DNA of 64,000 nt from Gloeopeniophorella convolvens. Taxonomy: Eukaryota > Basidiomycota > Agaricomycetes > Russulales. The stretch spans positions 124,001 to 188,000 of the forward strand of contig WTXD01000030.1 of NCBI GenBank assembly GCA_022496205.1. The letters are read 5' to 3'. Every line of letters starts with the position of its first letter. The first letter of the stretch is position 1. A program made the translations under genes and the position numbers. The notes beneath the pieces were generated by a model. That model worked only from the letters and a program-made list of their open reading frames with translations. It ran no database searches and was not told the origin of the DNA. Shown here piece by piece: positions 1-11,984 of this stretch.

Positions 1-602
1 TTCGCATTAGGCTATTTACCTTTGCGAGCTTGAAGTAAGTGCAGTGGAGCACCATGTCGTTGACATCATTGCGCAACCCACACCATTGGCCGCACCGACC
101 TATTCTCAATCAAGACTAGCATCGCTCAATCACCGCCGCACTTCATTGGCGCGCAAGAGAATGTCAAACGAGCGCGCGTCGAAGTCCGTGCGCCCCTGAT
201 TGCCCTCGACATTGAGCTACCTTACGGTTGGCAGCGTCTGGTCAACATAAAAAACGCAACTTATCGAAATATCCGCCACCGACACCTCCAATACCGCACC
301 ACCGCCGCTTCTCTGCGCGTTGCGCACGCATGAAATCGACATGGATTTGTTCGGCCGGTTTGCACACGAGCAATGTTAATTTAGGATTTACCGACGCCGC
401 CTGAAGGCCTGACGCGGTACACGTGACCGCGTTTTTCTCCTCAACTCTTACCCGGATGTTTATCATAAGCTCTTCTCCAGCCGGCAACTGGAGCAACCCT
501 TGCCAGTGCCGTGTCGGCCGAAATGATGGTTCTGGAAGACGTGGGCATTCCTTGCATTCCCTCGCAAGGCCTACTAGGGTTACCACTTGACACTCGACGG
601 CA
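1..602. other. Intergenic, left edge
   Basis: No recognisable gene. Overlapping antisense frames reach into the transporter downstream but show no family resemblance. The 3' part presumably carries the promoter and 5' UTR of the MFS gene starting at 603; no clear TATA box was seen. Confidence 0.4.
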
Positions 603-2866
603 ATGCTGAGCATAGGACGACCCGCTCGCAAGGACGCCAAGCCGGCACAGGACGAGAAGACCCAGGTTGGCAGCGACGGGGAAAGAACGGGAGCAGTTCT
701 TGATGGATGCCAGCCGTATCCAGGCAAAGGCACGTGGGATGAGCCCTTCGTCGTCAGCTGGCAGGATGGCGACCCAGACAACCCATACAACTGGTCCTTC
801 AAGCGCAAATGGGTCATAGTAGCTCAGGTGCGTTGGAGATACCAATTGTGTCCTTTTCACGGGAGCCCTGACCTGGCCCTGACTGTGCATGAAGCAATCG
901 CTCAGTACCTTCACTGTATCCTTTGCGAGTAGTGCGTACAGCGGCGGAATGGCATTCATGAGAAAGGATATCCCCATGTCAGAGACGGTCTCGGTAATCG
1001 GCATCTCCCTATACGTTCTTGGCTTCGGGCTCGGGTGCGCACGATTGGCAGCTGTGCTGCGCTGATGCTCACATCACATTAGACCACTGCTATTTGCGTC
1101 CCTGAGCGAGGTCCGTAAATTGCACACTCTTCTCGTGTTCTGATTCTGATCCCGAATACCACTTCTCAGACTTTCGGCCGGGTGAATTCCATTGACGCAT
1201 TGCTTCGCTCTGTGGGAACTGACAGTACCGCAGCGCCCAGTTTTTCTATGCACAATGCCGGCATTCACGCTCTTCCACCTTGGCGGGGCTCTTGGCCACA
1301 ACGTCGAGAGCATCCTCATCCCTCGTCTTTTCGCAGGAATATTTGGAGCCTCACGTGCGTCTGCAGCCGGCGGCTACCTAGCACCAACTTTCCCACCCTC
1401 TAATATCCACTTTGCAGCCCTGACGAATGCCGGAGGCGTCATTGCAGACGTATTTACACCACGCGACCGGGGAGTGGCAACTTCCATCTACGCCACTGTT
1501 CCTTATCTTGGCCCAGGTAGGGGTGTCCTAGGGCTCACAGTGATCATGCGCTGATGCGAACTCAATATGACGCGGCAGTGGTTGGACCCATCGCTGGAGG
1601 CTACATATCACAGTCTCATCTGGGATGGCGGTTCACATTCTGGTTAATGTTTATTCTCTCGGTGATATCATTGGTCTGTGGTGTCCTTGTGATGTCGGAG
1701 ACGGTGAGTCTTACATTGATGACTTGCGAACTTCCATACGTGATGACTAACCAGGTGCTTCGCAGTACGCGCCCGTTCTTCTTCAAAGGAGGGCAGAAGC
1801 ACTGCACAAACAGTCTAATGATCAGAAACATTATGTTACCATTTACGAAAAAGGTGGTCAACGGAGAAAGTTTAAAGAGTCGTTGAAAATTAACCTCACC
1901 CGCCCATTCCGTGCGTAACTACCCTTTCTCGGCCCTGAAAATCATTCTCACCATGTCCCGACAGGTTTCATTGTGACCGAGCCTATCGTGACACTAAGCG
2001 CAATTTATGCCTCAATCACTTATGCTACACTCTACGCCCAGTTCTCGGCCTATCCGATTGTCTTTCAACAACATCGAGGATTTAGTGCGGGACAGACCGG
2101 GCTTGCATTCCTAGGCATCGGCGTCGGTGTTGTGTCGGGCACTGGACTCGCGCCTCTTCAAAACAGGCTGTATTGGCGAGCAATGGACCGCAGCGAAACA
2201 GGCCAGGCTCCTCCGGAAGCGTATGTGGCTCATGATTGCGCCGCGAAACCCGACTGACATTCTCACCGGAGCTTAGGAGATTGTATGTGGCGATACTTGG
2301 CGGCCTCTTGCTTCCAATCGGCCTGTTTTGGTTTGCATGGTCAGTCTGGCATCACTTATCAGCGTTCAGAGTGTCGGTTCTGACGTGCTTGCGCGTCACA
2401 GGACGACGTTTCCATCAGTGCATCCCATGGTTTCCATCGTCAGCGGCGTCCCGACCGGGATCGCAATCGCTGTGCTCCTGCAGTCCCTCACAGCATATAT
2501 GATGGACACATATAACATCTACTTTGCTAGTGCCATTGCGGCAACTATCGTTCTGCGCTGTGTACTCGCAGCCGCGTTCCCGCTCTTCAGCCCCGCCATG
2601 TTCAGTGGCTTGGGGGACCAGTGGGCGTCCTCCATCTTTGGCTTCCTAGCTGTAGGCTGCGCGCCCGTGCCTATGCTCTTTTTCGTACGTGCTGTGCGGC
2701 GTTTCACGGCCAACTGGCACTAACTTTACCGTTGCAGAAGTACGGCCCATGGCTTCGGAGTAGGTCTAGTTTCGCTTGGAAGGGGCCTGACGCTAGTACG
2801 TCTACAAGGAGCTCCCACACCTTGGCGAGTGAGCCTATTTTGAAGGATGCAGCTGAAAAGGCGTAG
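603..2866 (+). CDS. MFS transporter, fungal DHA1 drug/polyamine type
   Basis: Proton-driven plasma-membrane exporter of the major facilitator superfamily; the substrate cannot be told. The start at 603 gives a cytosolic N-terminus ending in DPDNPYNWSFKRKW, the usual entry to helix 1 in fungal DHA1 proteins. Exon 1 ends at about 827 and exon 2 starts at about 895. Further exons join in frame through about nine short introns: FGRRPVFL (loop 2-3, spliced across about 1182-1232), GASPLTNAGG, DVFTPRDRGVATS, VVGPIAGGYISQ with LGWRFTFW, then RPFRFIVTEP opening the second half, WTTFPSVHP and a last exon KYGPWLRSRS ending at 2866. All helices of a 12-TM protein seem present and no stop interrupts the spliced frame. 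What is seen is a complete family match; the export role is family knowledge. Confidence 0.85.
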
Positions 2867-3253
2867 CCTGTGTCCTGTCGTATATATAGTATAGAGCTAG
2901 CAGCGAAGAGATACCCTCAGGAGATGGTGTGCCGGGCGTGCACAACTCACCGTGCCAGACTGCTGGCCCAGGTCCTACTGCCGGTGGCAATGACCTGTCA
3001 CGGTGCGATCGGATAATGCCGCGTTCGGCGTATGTGGTTGGGCGCCCACTGTCACCGTCACCGTACTACCGCCGGATCATTACATAATATAGTAGTCGCG
3101 CGATTCGGCGGCTGACCGACACGGTCACGAGCACCGTACCGAGTTCAACTCCAACACTGTTCAAGCCCAAGTCCGAGCCTTGTCGACTCCCTGCACTGGT
3201 GTCTTTCTTTCTCTTTCTTCTGCGAGTCTCTCTTGTCCTTCTCGCGCGTCATT
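2867..3253. other. Intergenic spacer
   Basis: Between two same-strand genes. A TATA-like stretch (tatatatagtatag, about 2881-2894) lies directly after the transporter stop and a second AT-rich patch (ttacataatatagtag) near 3080. The last 70 bases are pyrimidine-rich, as is common just before fungal start codons. No gene seen. Confidence 0.35.
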
Positions 3254-4504
3254 ATGTATCGCGCACGCTCGTTACAGCTCACTCATGAACGCGATCTCCT
3301 CGCACCACCACCTTCGTCAGTGTCATCCCCCACCTTTCAGGTACCGAACGTCTTCGTCCATCCACCTGAGGAAGAGCAATTCAACACCCGGCCATGGTGT
3401 GCGTTTGATGCCAGCGGGGAGAATGTGGCCTATGGCATGGCATTCACATCGCCCGAGATGAACGTTCTCCATTCGAGACTCAACACCTGGTCCCAGACCA
3501 TGTATCCGACTGCAGATCGCGCGCCAGCATTTCATCGCCCGCATGCCGATTCCGATATCGTTCTTCCCCGACGCGGCCCATTCCCCCATCTGCAGTCTGA
3601 CTACCAAATTCCTCACAGGCTTTCTGCCATAGCCGAGAGCCCCAAGCGCCCAAAGGAACGTGACGATGACGATATCATTGAAGTCGTGAAGATGCGCCGC
3701 GGCGAAGGTATGCCCGATGTCGCATATGCGCACGCAGTGCCTGCGTTCAAGAAATCCAAGACTCTCCGTTCGCGGGCTGCACAGGCTCTTCGTTCCATCA
3801 AGAACGTAGGAAAGGCGCCGCGCCAACCTGCGGCGGAACATATATTTCCCGCTCCCGCAAAGGAAAACATATATGGGGCTGAAACAACTGGGACGGCACG
3901 CACGCGGCATTCAGACGACAGGCCGATGAAAGCCCTGCCTACACAGCCAAGCACGCCGCGGCTCAAGAAGCGCGCGTCGCAGCCGCTCTCGAATATCTTC
4001 GGTCTTGGCCACGGCACCTCTGGGTCCGTCTCGAACAGCTCTCAAGTCACTCTCCCAGCCAAGCCCGAGCGCTCCCGGACACTGCCATACACACGCGCAG
4101 CCTCCACCTCGGCACTACACCTCCCAGCCGAGGAATCGGCCCGACCCGCATCCCCCAGCCTCTCCGCGCGCGGCACCCGACGCAAGTTCTCTTTTGTTAA
4201 CCTCAATGGCATCTTTTCTGGCAGTACCACCGCACCAAGCGAGCCGGAGCCAGAATCAGAACCACAATCAGCAGCTCCAGACGCACAAATGGATGATCCT
4301 GCGGTGCCAGAAGCCCAGCCGGTGTCAGCCGACGACGATGGATGGGACTCTGAGGACTACGACTCGCCGCGGCGGCGCGTTGATCCCGGCAGAAGATATC
4401 GATCTATAGACGAGAGCACGCTCCCGGAGCATGAAATCAGCTTTGAGATGCGGCTCGACTCTTTACACTTTGACGACCTCAGCTTTGACGCGGACGCGTT
4501 CTAG
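3254..4504 (+). CDS. Uncharacterised fungal protein, 416 aa, intronless
   Basis: Not recognised. One uninterrupted frame starts at MYRARSLQLTHERD; the frame is open further upstream, but 3254 is its first ATG. An N-terminal part (about residues 1-130) is moderately ordered and contains FNTRPWCAFDASGENVAYGM and many Pro/Phe/Trp residues. The middle is basic and rich in Ser/Pro, with KKRASQPLSNIFGLGHG and RGTRRKFSFVNLNGIFSG, short motifs of the kind found in fungal regulatory proteins. The tail is acidic (DDDGWDSEDYDSPRRR) and ends in LHFDDLSFDADAF. There is no signal peptide or membrane helix. Codon use and the absence of stops over 1.25 kb argue for a real gene, probably a largely disordered nuclear or cytosolic protein. 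Confidence 0.7.
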   Translation: MYRARSLQLTHERDLLAPPPSSVSSPTFQVPNVFVHPPEEEQFNTRPWCAFDASGENVAYGMAFTSPEMNVLHSRLNTWSQTMYPTADRAPAFHRPHADSDIVLPRRGPFPHLQSDYQIPHRLSAIAESPKRPKERDDDDIIEVVKMRRGEGMPDVAYAHAVPAFKKSKTLRSRAAQALRSIKNVGKAPRQPAAEHIFPAPAKENIYGAETTGTARTRHSDDRPMKALPTQPSTPRLKKRASQPLSNIFGLGHGTSGSVSNSSQVTLPAKPERSRTLPYTRAASTSALHLPAEESARPASPSLSARGTRRKFSFVNLNGIFSGSTTAPSEPEPESEPQSAAPDAQMDDPAVPEAQPVSADDDGWDSEDYDSPRRRVDPGRRYRSIDESTLPEHEISFEMRLDSLHFDDLSFDADAF

Positions 4505-7500
4505 TTGTTCTTCTTGATTATGAACTCGTGATACCTCCCTCTAGCATTTCCAATCAATTGTACTATTATCTCAATTGCATCACCCAAACATTCATTCTCT
4601 CATTGCTCTACAGCTCATTTCCTGCTTTCATATTCATCTATCTATTGCTTTTGAGCTACGCTGTCGCCACGCCTTTATATCGCTTTCTTTCTCTGCTTGC
4701 TTCTGGGCTGTCAGATCTCTCAGAATCTTCAATATATATTCATGCGGCTGGCCGCAGTTGCGATCCCCCCGTTTGGAATGCATATAAAGCTCTCACCGGG
4801 ACCATTAGAGGCGACGCACAACTCACCACGCCTGAGTACGGTCGAGTCACCAAAAGTCATAGTATGTGGCATGCGTCTTGGTGCCTTCTGCGCTGGGCTG
4901 CGCCGTCGGCACCGACTCTTACACCCGTATTTTTCAAGCATTTAATCCATCAGCGTGCGCCTTGGATATAGACCCCTATGTAGCACGGTTCTACATCTAT
5001 CATTGCTCAACCAGCTTCATTGTTGGCCCCTGTAGCTTGAGGCTCGGCATCGCTCGCCCCGAGGGAGATAACTTCACCGCCAGCAAAAAACCCTCACGTA
5101 CCAGGACTCTGAACCTGTGTCCCTGACATGGAAGCATACACCTCCAAGGTGCTGCCGATGCTTCGTAGTTTCTTCTTTGGTAGTTTGAGCTAATCCGACG
5201 CGCTTGCACTGATTACAGCGGATTGCAAGACGATAGGCCCCTTTTTGACTTTTTACAAACACAGCCGGAGTCTAGCGGGGATCGGAACTATCACCAAGCA
5301 GCAGGAACCGTCCAATCGCATTTGCCCGCGTGCCCATCAGCCAAGCATGACTAATCAAAATGAGTGCGCTTACAGGCGGACCTTCCATCTTGGGCTCAGC
5401 GGGATCAAACGCCTATGTGTGTAATCGGTTGAGAAAGGGCCTAAGATTATGCGATCCGCTGTAAAATTATGCGATCCGCTGTAAGATTATGCGATCCGCT
5501 GTAAGATTATGCGATCCGCTGTACTAGTACCTCGCGTGCACGAGCCACCCCTCTTCCTCGGATGCCGCTCGCGGCTCCCGCCGTCTATGCAGCCGTTCCC
5601 TACCCTTCACTATGTGGGTCCAGGGTGGACAGAGTAATGCTACTTAGGGTGCTCTTCCTTCTAATTGAATAGGTGATCATATCCAAGGGATACGTTTGTC
5701 GTATCGGTATCGGGTCTCAAAATCTAAGCTCAGGTCCCGACTCGACCATTTCATGATCGGCCGCGTTGATCATGTCTGTTCTTCGCCTGCATTCCCAATC
5801 ATCATGGTTCCACTGGTGGTCCACGGCAGCGAAGTCCTTGATGGAGTGGCTTTCGCTGTTCGAGTGCCCAATGCAAGGCAGCCTTCCGGTCCAAAGCCGA
5901 ACCTTGTGCTGCAGCCTAGTAGCCCTTTCAGCCAATGCTGCAAGTTACTTACTCGGGACACGAGAGTTTGTTCGGCTCGGAAGCTGAACGGTAGGGGGCG
6001 CGTCACATGCCACTGGCAGGTGAACGTTGGATGCAGACGTTGGATGACCTTCCATTACTACAAGGTGGTATGATCCGCATTGGTCTCGTGTTGAGAAACG
6101 CACGGACGGCACTTACGAACCATTCGGAGCGCGCATTGTCAATAGACGCCTCGACTTACGGTTCTGCCTACTTCAGTGTTGTTGGGGCGTGCAGGATCAT
6201 TCAGATTGCATGTCGCTCAGCACTATTGGATCTCGGCTGGCCACAGCTACTGCGCACCAGTGCATGCAGGTCGGCTTCTGTCTCAACTCACTATGAGTCA
6301 GCGGGCTGATGGTTGGAAGCACTAACTCCAGCTACATAGAGCCTAGGTGACACCAATGCTTGGAACTTCCGACGCGTGCCGTACAGCCTTGCACAGCCAT
6401 GCGGCACACGTTTTCTTGAAGAGTCCGTAAGCGCTTATAAGGGAAAAACCGCCTTCCGTGATCAAGGTCTGCGTTAGGTGACCACTGTATTGATATGGTC
6501 AATGGCCGTTGCACGAATGCACCCGAGTACCTGTCACAGAACGCGTGTCAATATGCTTCAGGTTACAGTAACCTTATTCCCGAGCAGTGGCGTGCGACCG
6601 TAGGAGGCAATCATTTGCCCCGACAGGTTACCTGGCAATCTAGTCACGCTCTGACCCGCTTTCGCGGCAGCCGTCTCGACTCTTCTTGGGTCTAGAAAGA
6701 CACTGTATGCGTCGGTGATCAGATCGAATTGTACGAGAGTACCATCACAGTCGTGCACTTCAAGAGCAACGTCACGTACAGTATTCCGGAAACAGGCGAG
6801 GTGAGCACTGGTACATACGGGCGCGCATGTATATATCGCTTAGCTAGAAAGCCTGTATCAATCGTTGCATCCCGTATATCAAGCAGTCCCATGACCGTCC
6901 GACTTGGTGTTTGTAGGCCTCCGCAGCGGCGCTTTTTCGGCGATGAGCGGCGATTCAGCATACCGTAACTCGGGATAAGTCGGAAATAGACGGCGACCCA
7001 AAACCTGTAACGTGCGAAGATTGGGTCAAACATGCAGCACAGTCAGAGAAGTACTGACGTAGATGAGGGATCCAAATGCGAATGACACGATGCCCTCGAT
7101 CAACACCCTCACGGTACGTGCCCATATTCCAGGGGCTACCAAACTGCAAGGACTATGATTGAGGTAGGCAGTAGGGACACCTGCCAGATACCAAAGGAAG
7201 AGTATTGTCAGTCTTGACCAGTCAGGGCGCGGTTGCTCATTCGAATCCACGCTGGTGGCAACACTTAGGCCATCAGATAATACAACCGTCAGGGGACAAG
7301 AGTGACGCACTCTACTCTGAACAAACGGGAAGGGAGCGATAGGATGGACATGCATATCGCAGCATGCCAACTGATGTACCAGGTAGCCAAGGGCCAACAG
7401 AAATCCCACTCGGCGCGAGAAGGGTCAGATGGGGTAGGTTCTTGAGCATCAGTGTAGGTAACGTAGGCATATAGACTAGTCTGCACACGGGGCGTTCAAG

Positions 7501-8638
7501 TCAGGTCTGTGGAAGATCCGCAAGCGAGACCGGTGCATACTAGTAGGAGGAAGAACCCTTTGATGACAAACTCAGTGGACGGTCTAGAGAGCATTCTAGC
7601 TGGGGGTGGAGAGTGGGGGAATTCACCACGCCGCATCGTGAAGGCACCAGGCTTTTGTCCGCATCCTGTTTCCCTTCCTGGCATCAGAGTCCGAAGCCCC
7701 GGGCTATGCCAGAGCTGTACCCCATAGGCGCCGGTCGTTGAATTGCATGTCACGGAAGTCACAGCCCAGGCTGGCACAACTCAAATTAGGGACGATATCG
7801 AAGGATAATCGTATTATGTAAAAACTGGCGAACGTCTTGCGACGGTCGGCCAATTATAGCTTTTGATCTGATCGACTTGCACCTTGCAAGCACAATTGAG
7901 GCAACCACTGCATTCTGGTTGCAATCGCCGGATGGCACTATCATGCATGCAAACAGCACATCGCCATGCAAGCCTTGATCGCTGTTGTAGCTAGGGGCGA
8001 GCTCTACCCTCAGCAGGGGCGTTCGCCACTCCTCAGATCCGGACGACTCCTGGCCTGCCGCCTGATTATAGGCTGGGCCTTTGGGTGGCGCTCATGATCA
8101 TCAGCTATGACAGTGGTTGGCACGGTTGGCACCTGGCACCGTGTGGCTTCCATGAGTGTATTAGGAAGTGCTAGGCGGGGTTGCGGATCGTCTATGGCAC
8201 GGGGAGTGCCAGGGCTTTTAGCTCCAGGCATGGGACTAGTACAGCCTAGGGTCTCCACATCATTCGGCTTCGCTGACGGCGAAGCGTGGCAATACCGCCA
8301 CTTTGAAGGGCACACCCGTATGAGGAGGGCGGTTGGTCCACCAACTTCATCGCTAAGGTTCCGCAGCCCTCGTTTAGGTAAGGCTCCTCAGAGTATAACA
8401 GCCCTACGGCTCCAGTGTGCGAGCGACGCCTAAATCACGCATAAGTGGGCGCACATATTCACATGAGCTGCATGTTCTCAAGCGAAATTCCACTAGGGAC
8501 GTTGGTCCCATTGAAAATCAATGAGTAGGTATCCGAGGCTGATTTGGCAAACCCATACGAGTGCGGAGTGCGCATGTACGGGTGCAGATAACTGGTTGCT
8601 CAGTACTTTTCTGAAATGACTATGGGAAGACGCTCATA
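4505..8638. other. Gene-poor region of 4.1 kb
   Basis: No gene of a recognised family on either strand. Only short overlapping frames occur. A 20-bp minisatellite sits at 5444-5523. A TATA-rich patch (tatatattcatgcgg) lies near 4733. GC content looks lower than in the flanking genes. The stretch may hold decayed transposon or gene remains, but no transposase or polymerase motif could be read. Confidence 0.4.
5444..5523. repeat. Minisatellite, 4 copies of a 20-bp unit
   Basis: Four head-to-tail copies of agattatgcgatccgctgta; copy 2 differs by one base (g to a) and the others are identical. An inverted partial copy (ttacagcggattgca) lies about 235 bp upstream at 5212-5226, so the unit also exists in opposite orientation nearby. 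Confidence 0.9.
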
Positions 8639-11600
8639 TTAGTAATCATGAAAAGTCAACACCATGCTGTACTCACTCAACGTAACTAGTGAAGTCCACC
8701 CGGTGAAAGGATGACTAGAACAGGTACTGTTGGCGACTATACCAGGACGGATACAGGGAAACGAACCTTCGTTGGCCCTCGCCGGTGTTAGCGTTGTACT
8801 GTTCCCAAACATAGCCTGTGCGCTCGTATTCCTTCGAGGGAGTCAGACGGCTAGATACAAATAAAAGATCGTGTACTCGCCTTGAAAACGTTGTCAATCA
8901 CATTCCGGCGGAGTTCTGCATAGATTGCCCGTGCCCTGTCTTGGTGCGGACCCTCGTGTGCGGCATACGTCTGCAACGAGTCACTAGGGCTATGGCAATC
9001 TTATGTTGTCCACGTGCATACCTCGTGTAACGCTTTAAGGGCAAGGTAGTTCATCTGCACCCAGATTGGACCCTTCCAGTAATTCTCATCCTTTCCGAAG
9101 TCAGGATGGGATGCAGATAGACTCCGAATGCCATACGGCGACCACAGGTGCTCAGGGTCACGCAGCAGGTCCAAGATTGCGCCAAGATGAGGCGAATCAG
9201 GTGGGAGCAACGATAATAGGAAGGGGAAAAGAGACAAATAGCCCTTGTGACAAACGTGGTGGGATTCATCTGTTGTTTTCAGATATCAGCTATCCAGAAC
9301 AAAAAGGCCGTGTGATCCCACCGTCGTCATCGACACCGACATCACAGTACATCTGTTGTTCTTCGTTCCAGTGCAGATCTATTCGGAATTTGTCAGGATA
9401 CAAGGGCACAAGCACGGAGACTAGGGCACAGACCATCAATGTTATCAATCACTGCCTTCTCAACGTTGGCGTAGAGAAGTTTGTCGTCCTCTTCGCCTAT
9501 GAACTCGGCGATTTCCCTCATAGTTCTAGAGAAGAAACCTATCCAGGAAATTAAGTCCAGATGCAGCTCTCCCGTATGTGGCGGCGCTCGGGGATAGTCG
9601 TCCATTCCACTGGTCAGAACATGCTTTTCAGAGCGACCGCGCCAACGATACGCCTCAGTTCTTGAACGAGCCTTGCGTCCATATTGCTTCAGTTGGCCGC
9701 GCTGTGTGCGTCTAAACCATTCGTAATGGCGCTTCAGGGGCTCATAAATAGACTTCAAGAAAGACAGTGCGAGTTCCCGATCTTCTAGATAATGGCTGCC
9801 CTGCGAAGACGGCGCACCTGAGAGTGGCGCCTGAGAGTCACCCACTGCGAAGTCCAAACCCAGCTCTCGGTCTGTTGGCCCGGAGTTGCGCCCAAGTCGT
9901 TTGATAAATGCCGTCACCGCCATAGTCAATGTGGGGGGATTGGCGAAGCTGGGAACCTGTGTCTGAAATTGCTCTGGAACCTGATACACGCCGTAAGCAA
10001 TGTGGTCATAGTCATGCCCGTAAAACACACCTTGCTCCGTGCCTCCTCTCCAAGTATCTGTTCTCGAGCGATCCAGCCGTCATCATCAATTAGATCTATC
10101 CAGCTCTTGAGAATCTCGAGGCTGTGGAAACATTGAGGGTAGGCAAACTTGGACACAGGGTAACTTACCTGAGATCATTATCCCATTCGCCGATATGCAA
10201 GAGGTGGAAGCCCTCATCCCAGTAGAAGCCTCTGGGGAAGAAGCTGCGGCTCGGCGTCGCGGTCAGTAGGGCCATGGGCTCTGTCATATGAGGCCCTTTT
10301 CCCGTCTTCTGGTTGTCATTGTCGTCATTGTCTGACCGCACGTTGTCGTCGTCCCATTCATACGAGAAGGAGGGGTCCACGATTGATCGGCCATAGAAGT
10401 AACCTACGCCCCCAAGGAGATTCGAGGTAATCGCTTGTGAAAATGCGTCTAGCGCGTCATGGTTTGGCGACTCGGGGACGGGAAATATGGCGCGGAAACG
10501 TTGGCTGAATGACGCCGAAAATGCTGCGATTCCTTCATCAAGAGTGGCAGCTGCATTTGGGTTAGTCAGAAGGCGGTACCCATAGAACCCTCAAGCGCTT
10601 ACAGCTGAGCTTGTGTTGCGCACTGCGACTCTCGAAAAACACGTCGAACTGGAACTCGCCGTCGAACATCTTCTGCACAGCGAACAGGTTGCTTCCCGAG
10701 AGTGCCTCATCAGAAAGTTGAAGGGTGAAAGACGGGTCAGGAGCCAAGTTTGCTTCGTTGCGGACGCCGTCCATGGCACCCTGAGCGTGTTGGAGTATGT
10801 TTTGTAGTATGACCTCTGAAAATCCGAGACGCTCATTAATCCGAGGAACCTGTAGCGCATATACATACACCTACCCTTCCCCTGCCAGATATTTCCCGCA
10901 GGAACGCGGAAACCGCCGTAATGAGTCTTTCCAATGCGCTTGGCAAAGACATCCGAGAATGGACCGCCGATGACAGCCTTGTTATTTGGTCCTAGAGCAG
11001 TTATTAGAAGTGCGCGATGGTAAACGACTGCGGTGTGTACCATCTTCTACACGAATGGTGAAGTCATCAAGTTCAGGTGTCGAACCGGCCAGCGATATAG
11101 GGCCATTAATGCCCTGGGGAATCAGTCAGTACCACAATATAGCGGCAACGCAAGGAACACACGTTCTCATCTTCATCCGTTTCCAGGTCGAAACCACCGA
11201 GACCTTCCAGACCAGCATAGAAAATAAAGGATGTGCGTGAAGGTTGTTCTACACATTACCAAGGTAAGCAAGATGTAGTTCAGACCGGGTCCAAGTATAC
11301 CTTTGTCGATAGGCTCTCCTTTGATTCGCGCAGCCCAGCTTCCCCCATGCTCTCCTCCGGGAACTTTCAGCAGTTCGGTAGTCACTTGAACATTGTTCGT
11401 GCTGTCTTTCAAGACCTGGATCCCTCCGTCGCGGGGATCGAATTGGGTCCATGTGTAGCTGTCAAGGTCATCCCCTTGGTCGCATGCGTGACGCGCCTCT
11501 GGAACGGGTCAGAACCAAAGTGATACGTGTCATAATGAGACGCTTGCTCGTGAAAGAATGATAATCTGTGGTCCCAAACCAGATAAGGCCAGTCATGAGG

Positions 11601-11734
11601 GATTGAGGTATCTGTGGCCTGAGGCCAAAGTAGAGGTTTGGGCGGTACGCTCCCCATACCAACGAGCTGGAGGTATTCAGAGACTGGGGTGCAACGGCGG
11701 GGACAAATGGCAGCAGGAGCCAGAGAAGCTGCAT
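8639..11734 (-). CDS. CWH41: Mannosyl-oligosaccharide glucosidase (glucosidase I, GH63)
   Basis: Endoplasmic reticulum type II membrane enzyme that removes the outermost alpha-1,2-glucose from Glc3Man9GlcNAc2 after glycan transfer. The N-terminus [16 protein letters not shown] is a signal-anchor. The N-domain follows with [54 protein letters not shown] and [10 protein letters not shown]. The (alpha/alpha)6 catalytic domain shows [16 protein letters not shown], the [17 protein letters not shown] block with the family's acidic catalytic region, [21 protein letters not shown] and [20 protein letters not shown]. The C-terminus reads [16 protein letters not shown], then after an intron [11 protein letters not shown]. 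Many short introns are needed. The stop at 8639 depends on the last splice (intron about 8707-8757); a further 3' intron is possible. It is head-to-head with DIS3, with 250 bp between the start codons. Confidence 0.9.
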
Positions 11735-11984
11735 TGCGCTATGCCCCTGCAGCTACGCGATGACAATTTCCTGGATGGACGAGGTGGGTGGCGCAGCGAT
11801 GGTCCGCAGAGTGTGCTGGCCGTAAGTGAGTACTACGTGACGCGCTGAAAGAGACCGTCGCGACGCTGGGATCAACCGGACACGCGCTGCGCGCAATGAG
11901 ATAAGATTAGATTTTGTTCTTATCTTAGCCACCGCACAAACATCCGAGCGGCCGCACGCGCCACGGTCATCCAGCACGACCGCC
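11735..11984. promoter_or_regulatory. Bidirectional promoter between CWH41 and DIS3
   Basis: Only 250 bp separate the two divergent start codons, so both genes must share this stretch for transcription initiation. No TATA box is evident; the sequence is GC-rich with a short AT patch (taagattagattttg, near 11900). Confidence 0.5.

Noticed and set aside
1182..1403. Apparent frameshift in the MFS transporter
   Set aside because: A 51-bp intron at about 1182-1232 restores FGRRPVFL in frame, so no lesion is needed.
7236..7260. tRNA-like B box (attcgaatcc)
   Set aside because: No A box at the right distance and no cloverleaf could be drawn on either strand.
6558..7486. Minus-strand series of frames with hydrophobic stretches, perhaps a membrane protein gene
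   Set aside because: No family motif, no convincing chain of splice sites and stops between the pieces; at best a decayed gene.
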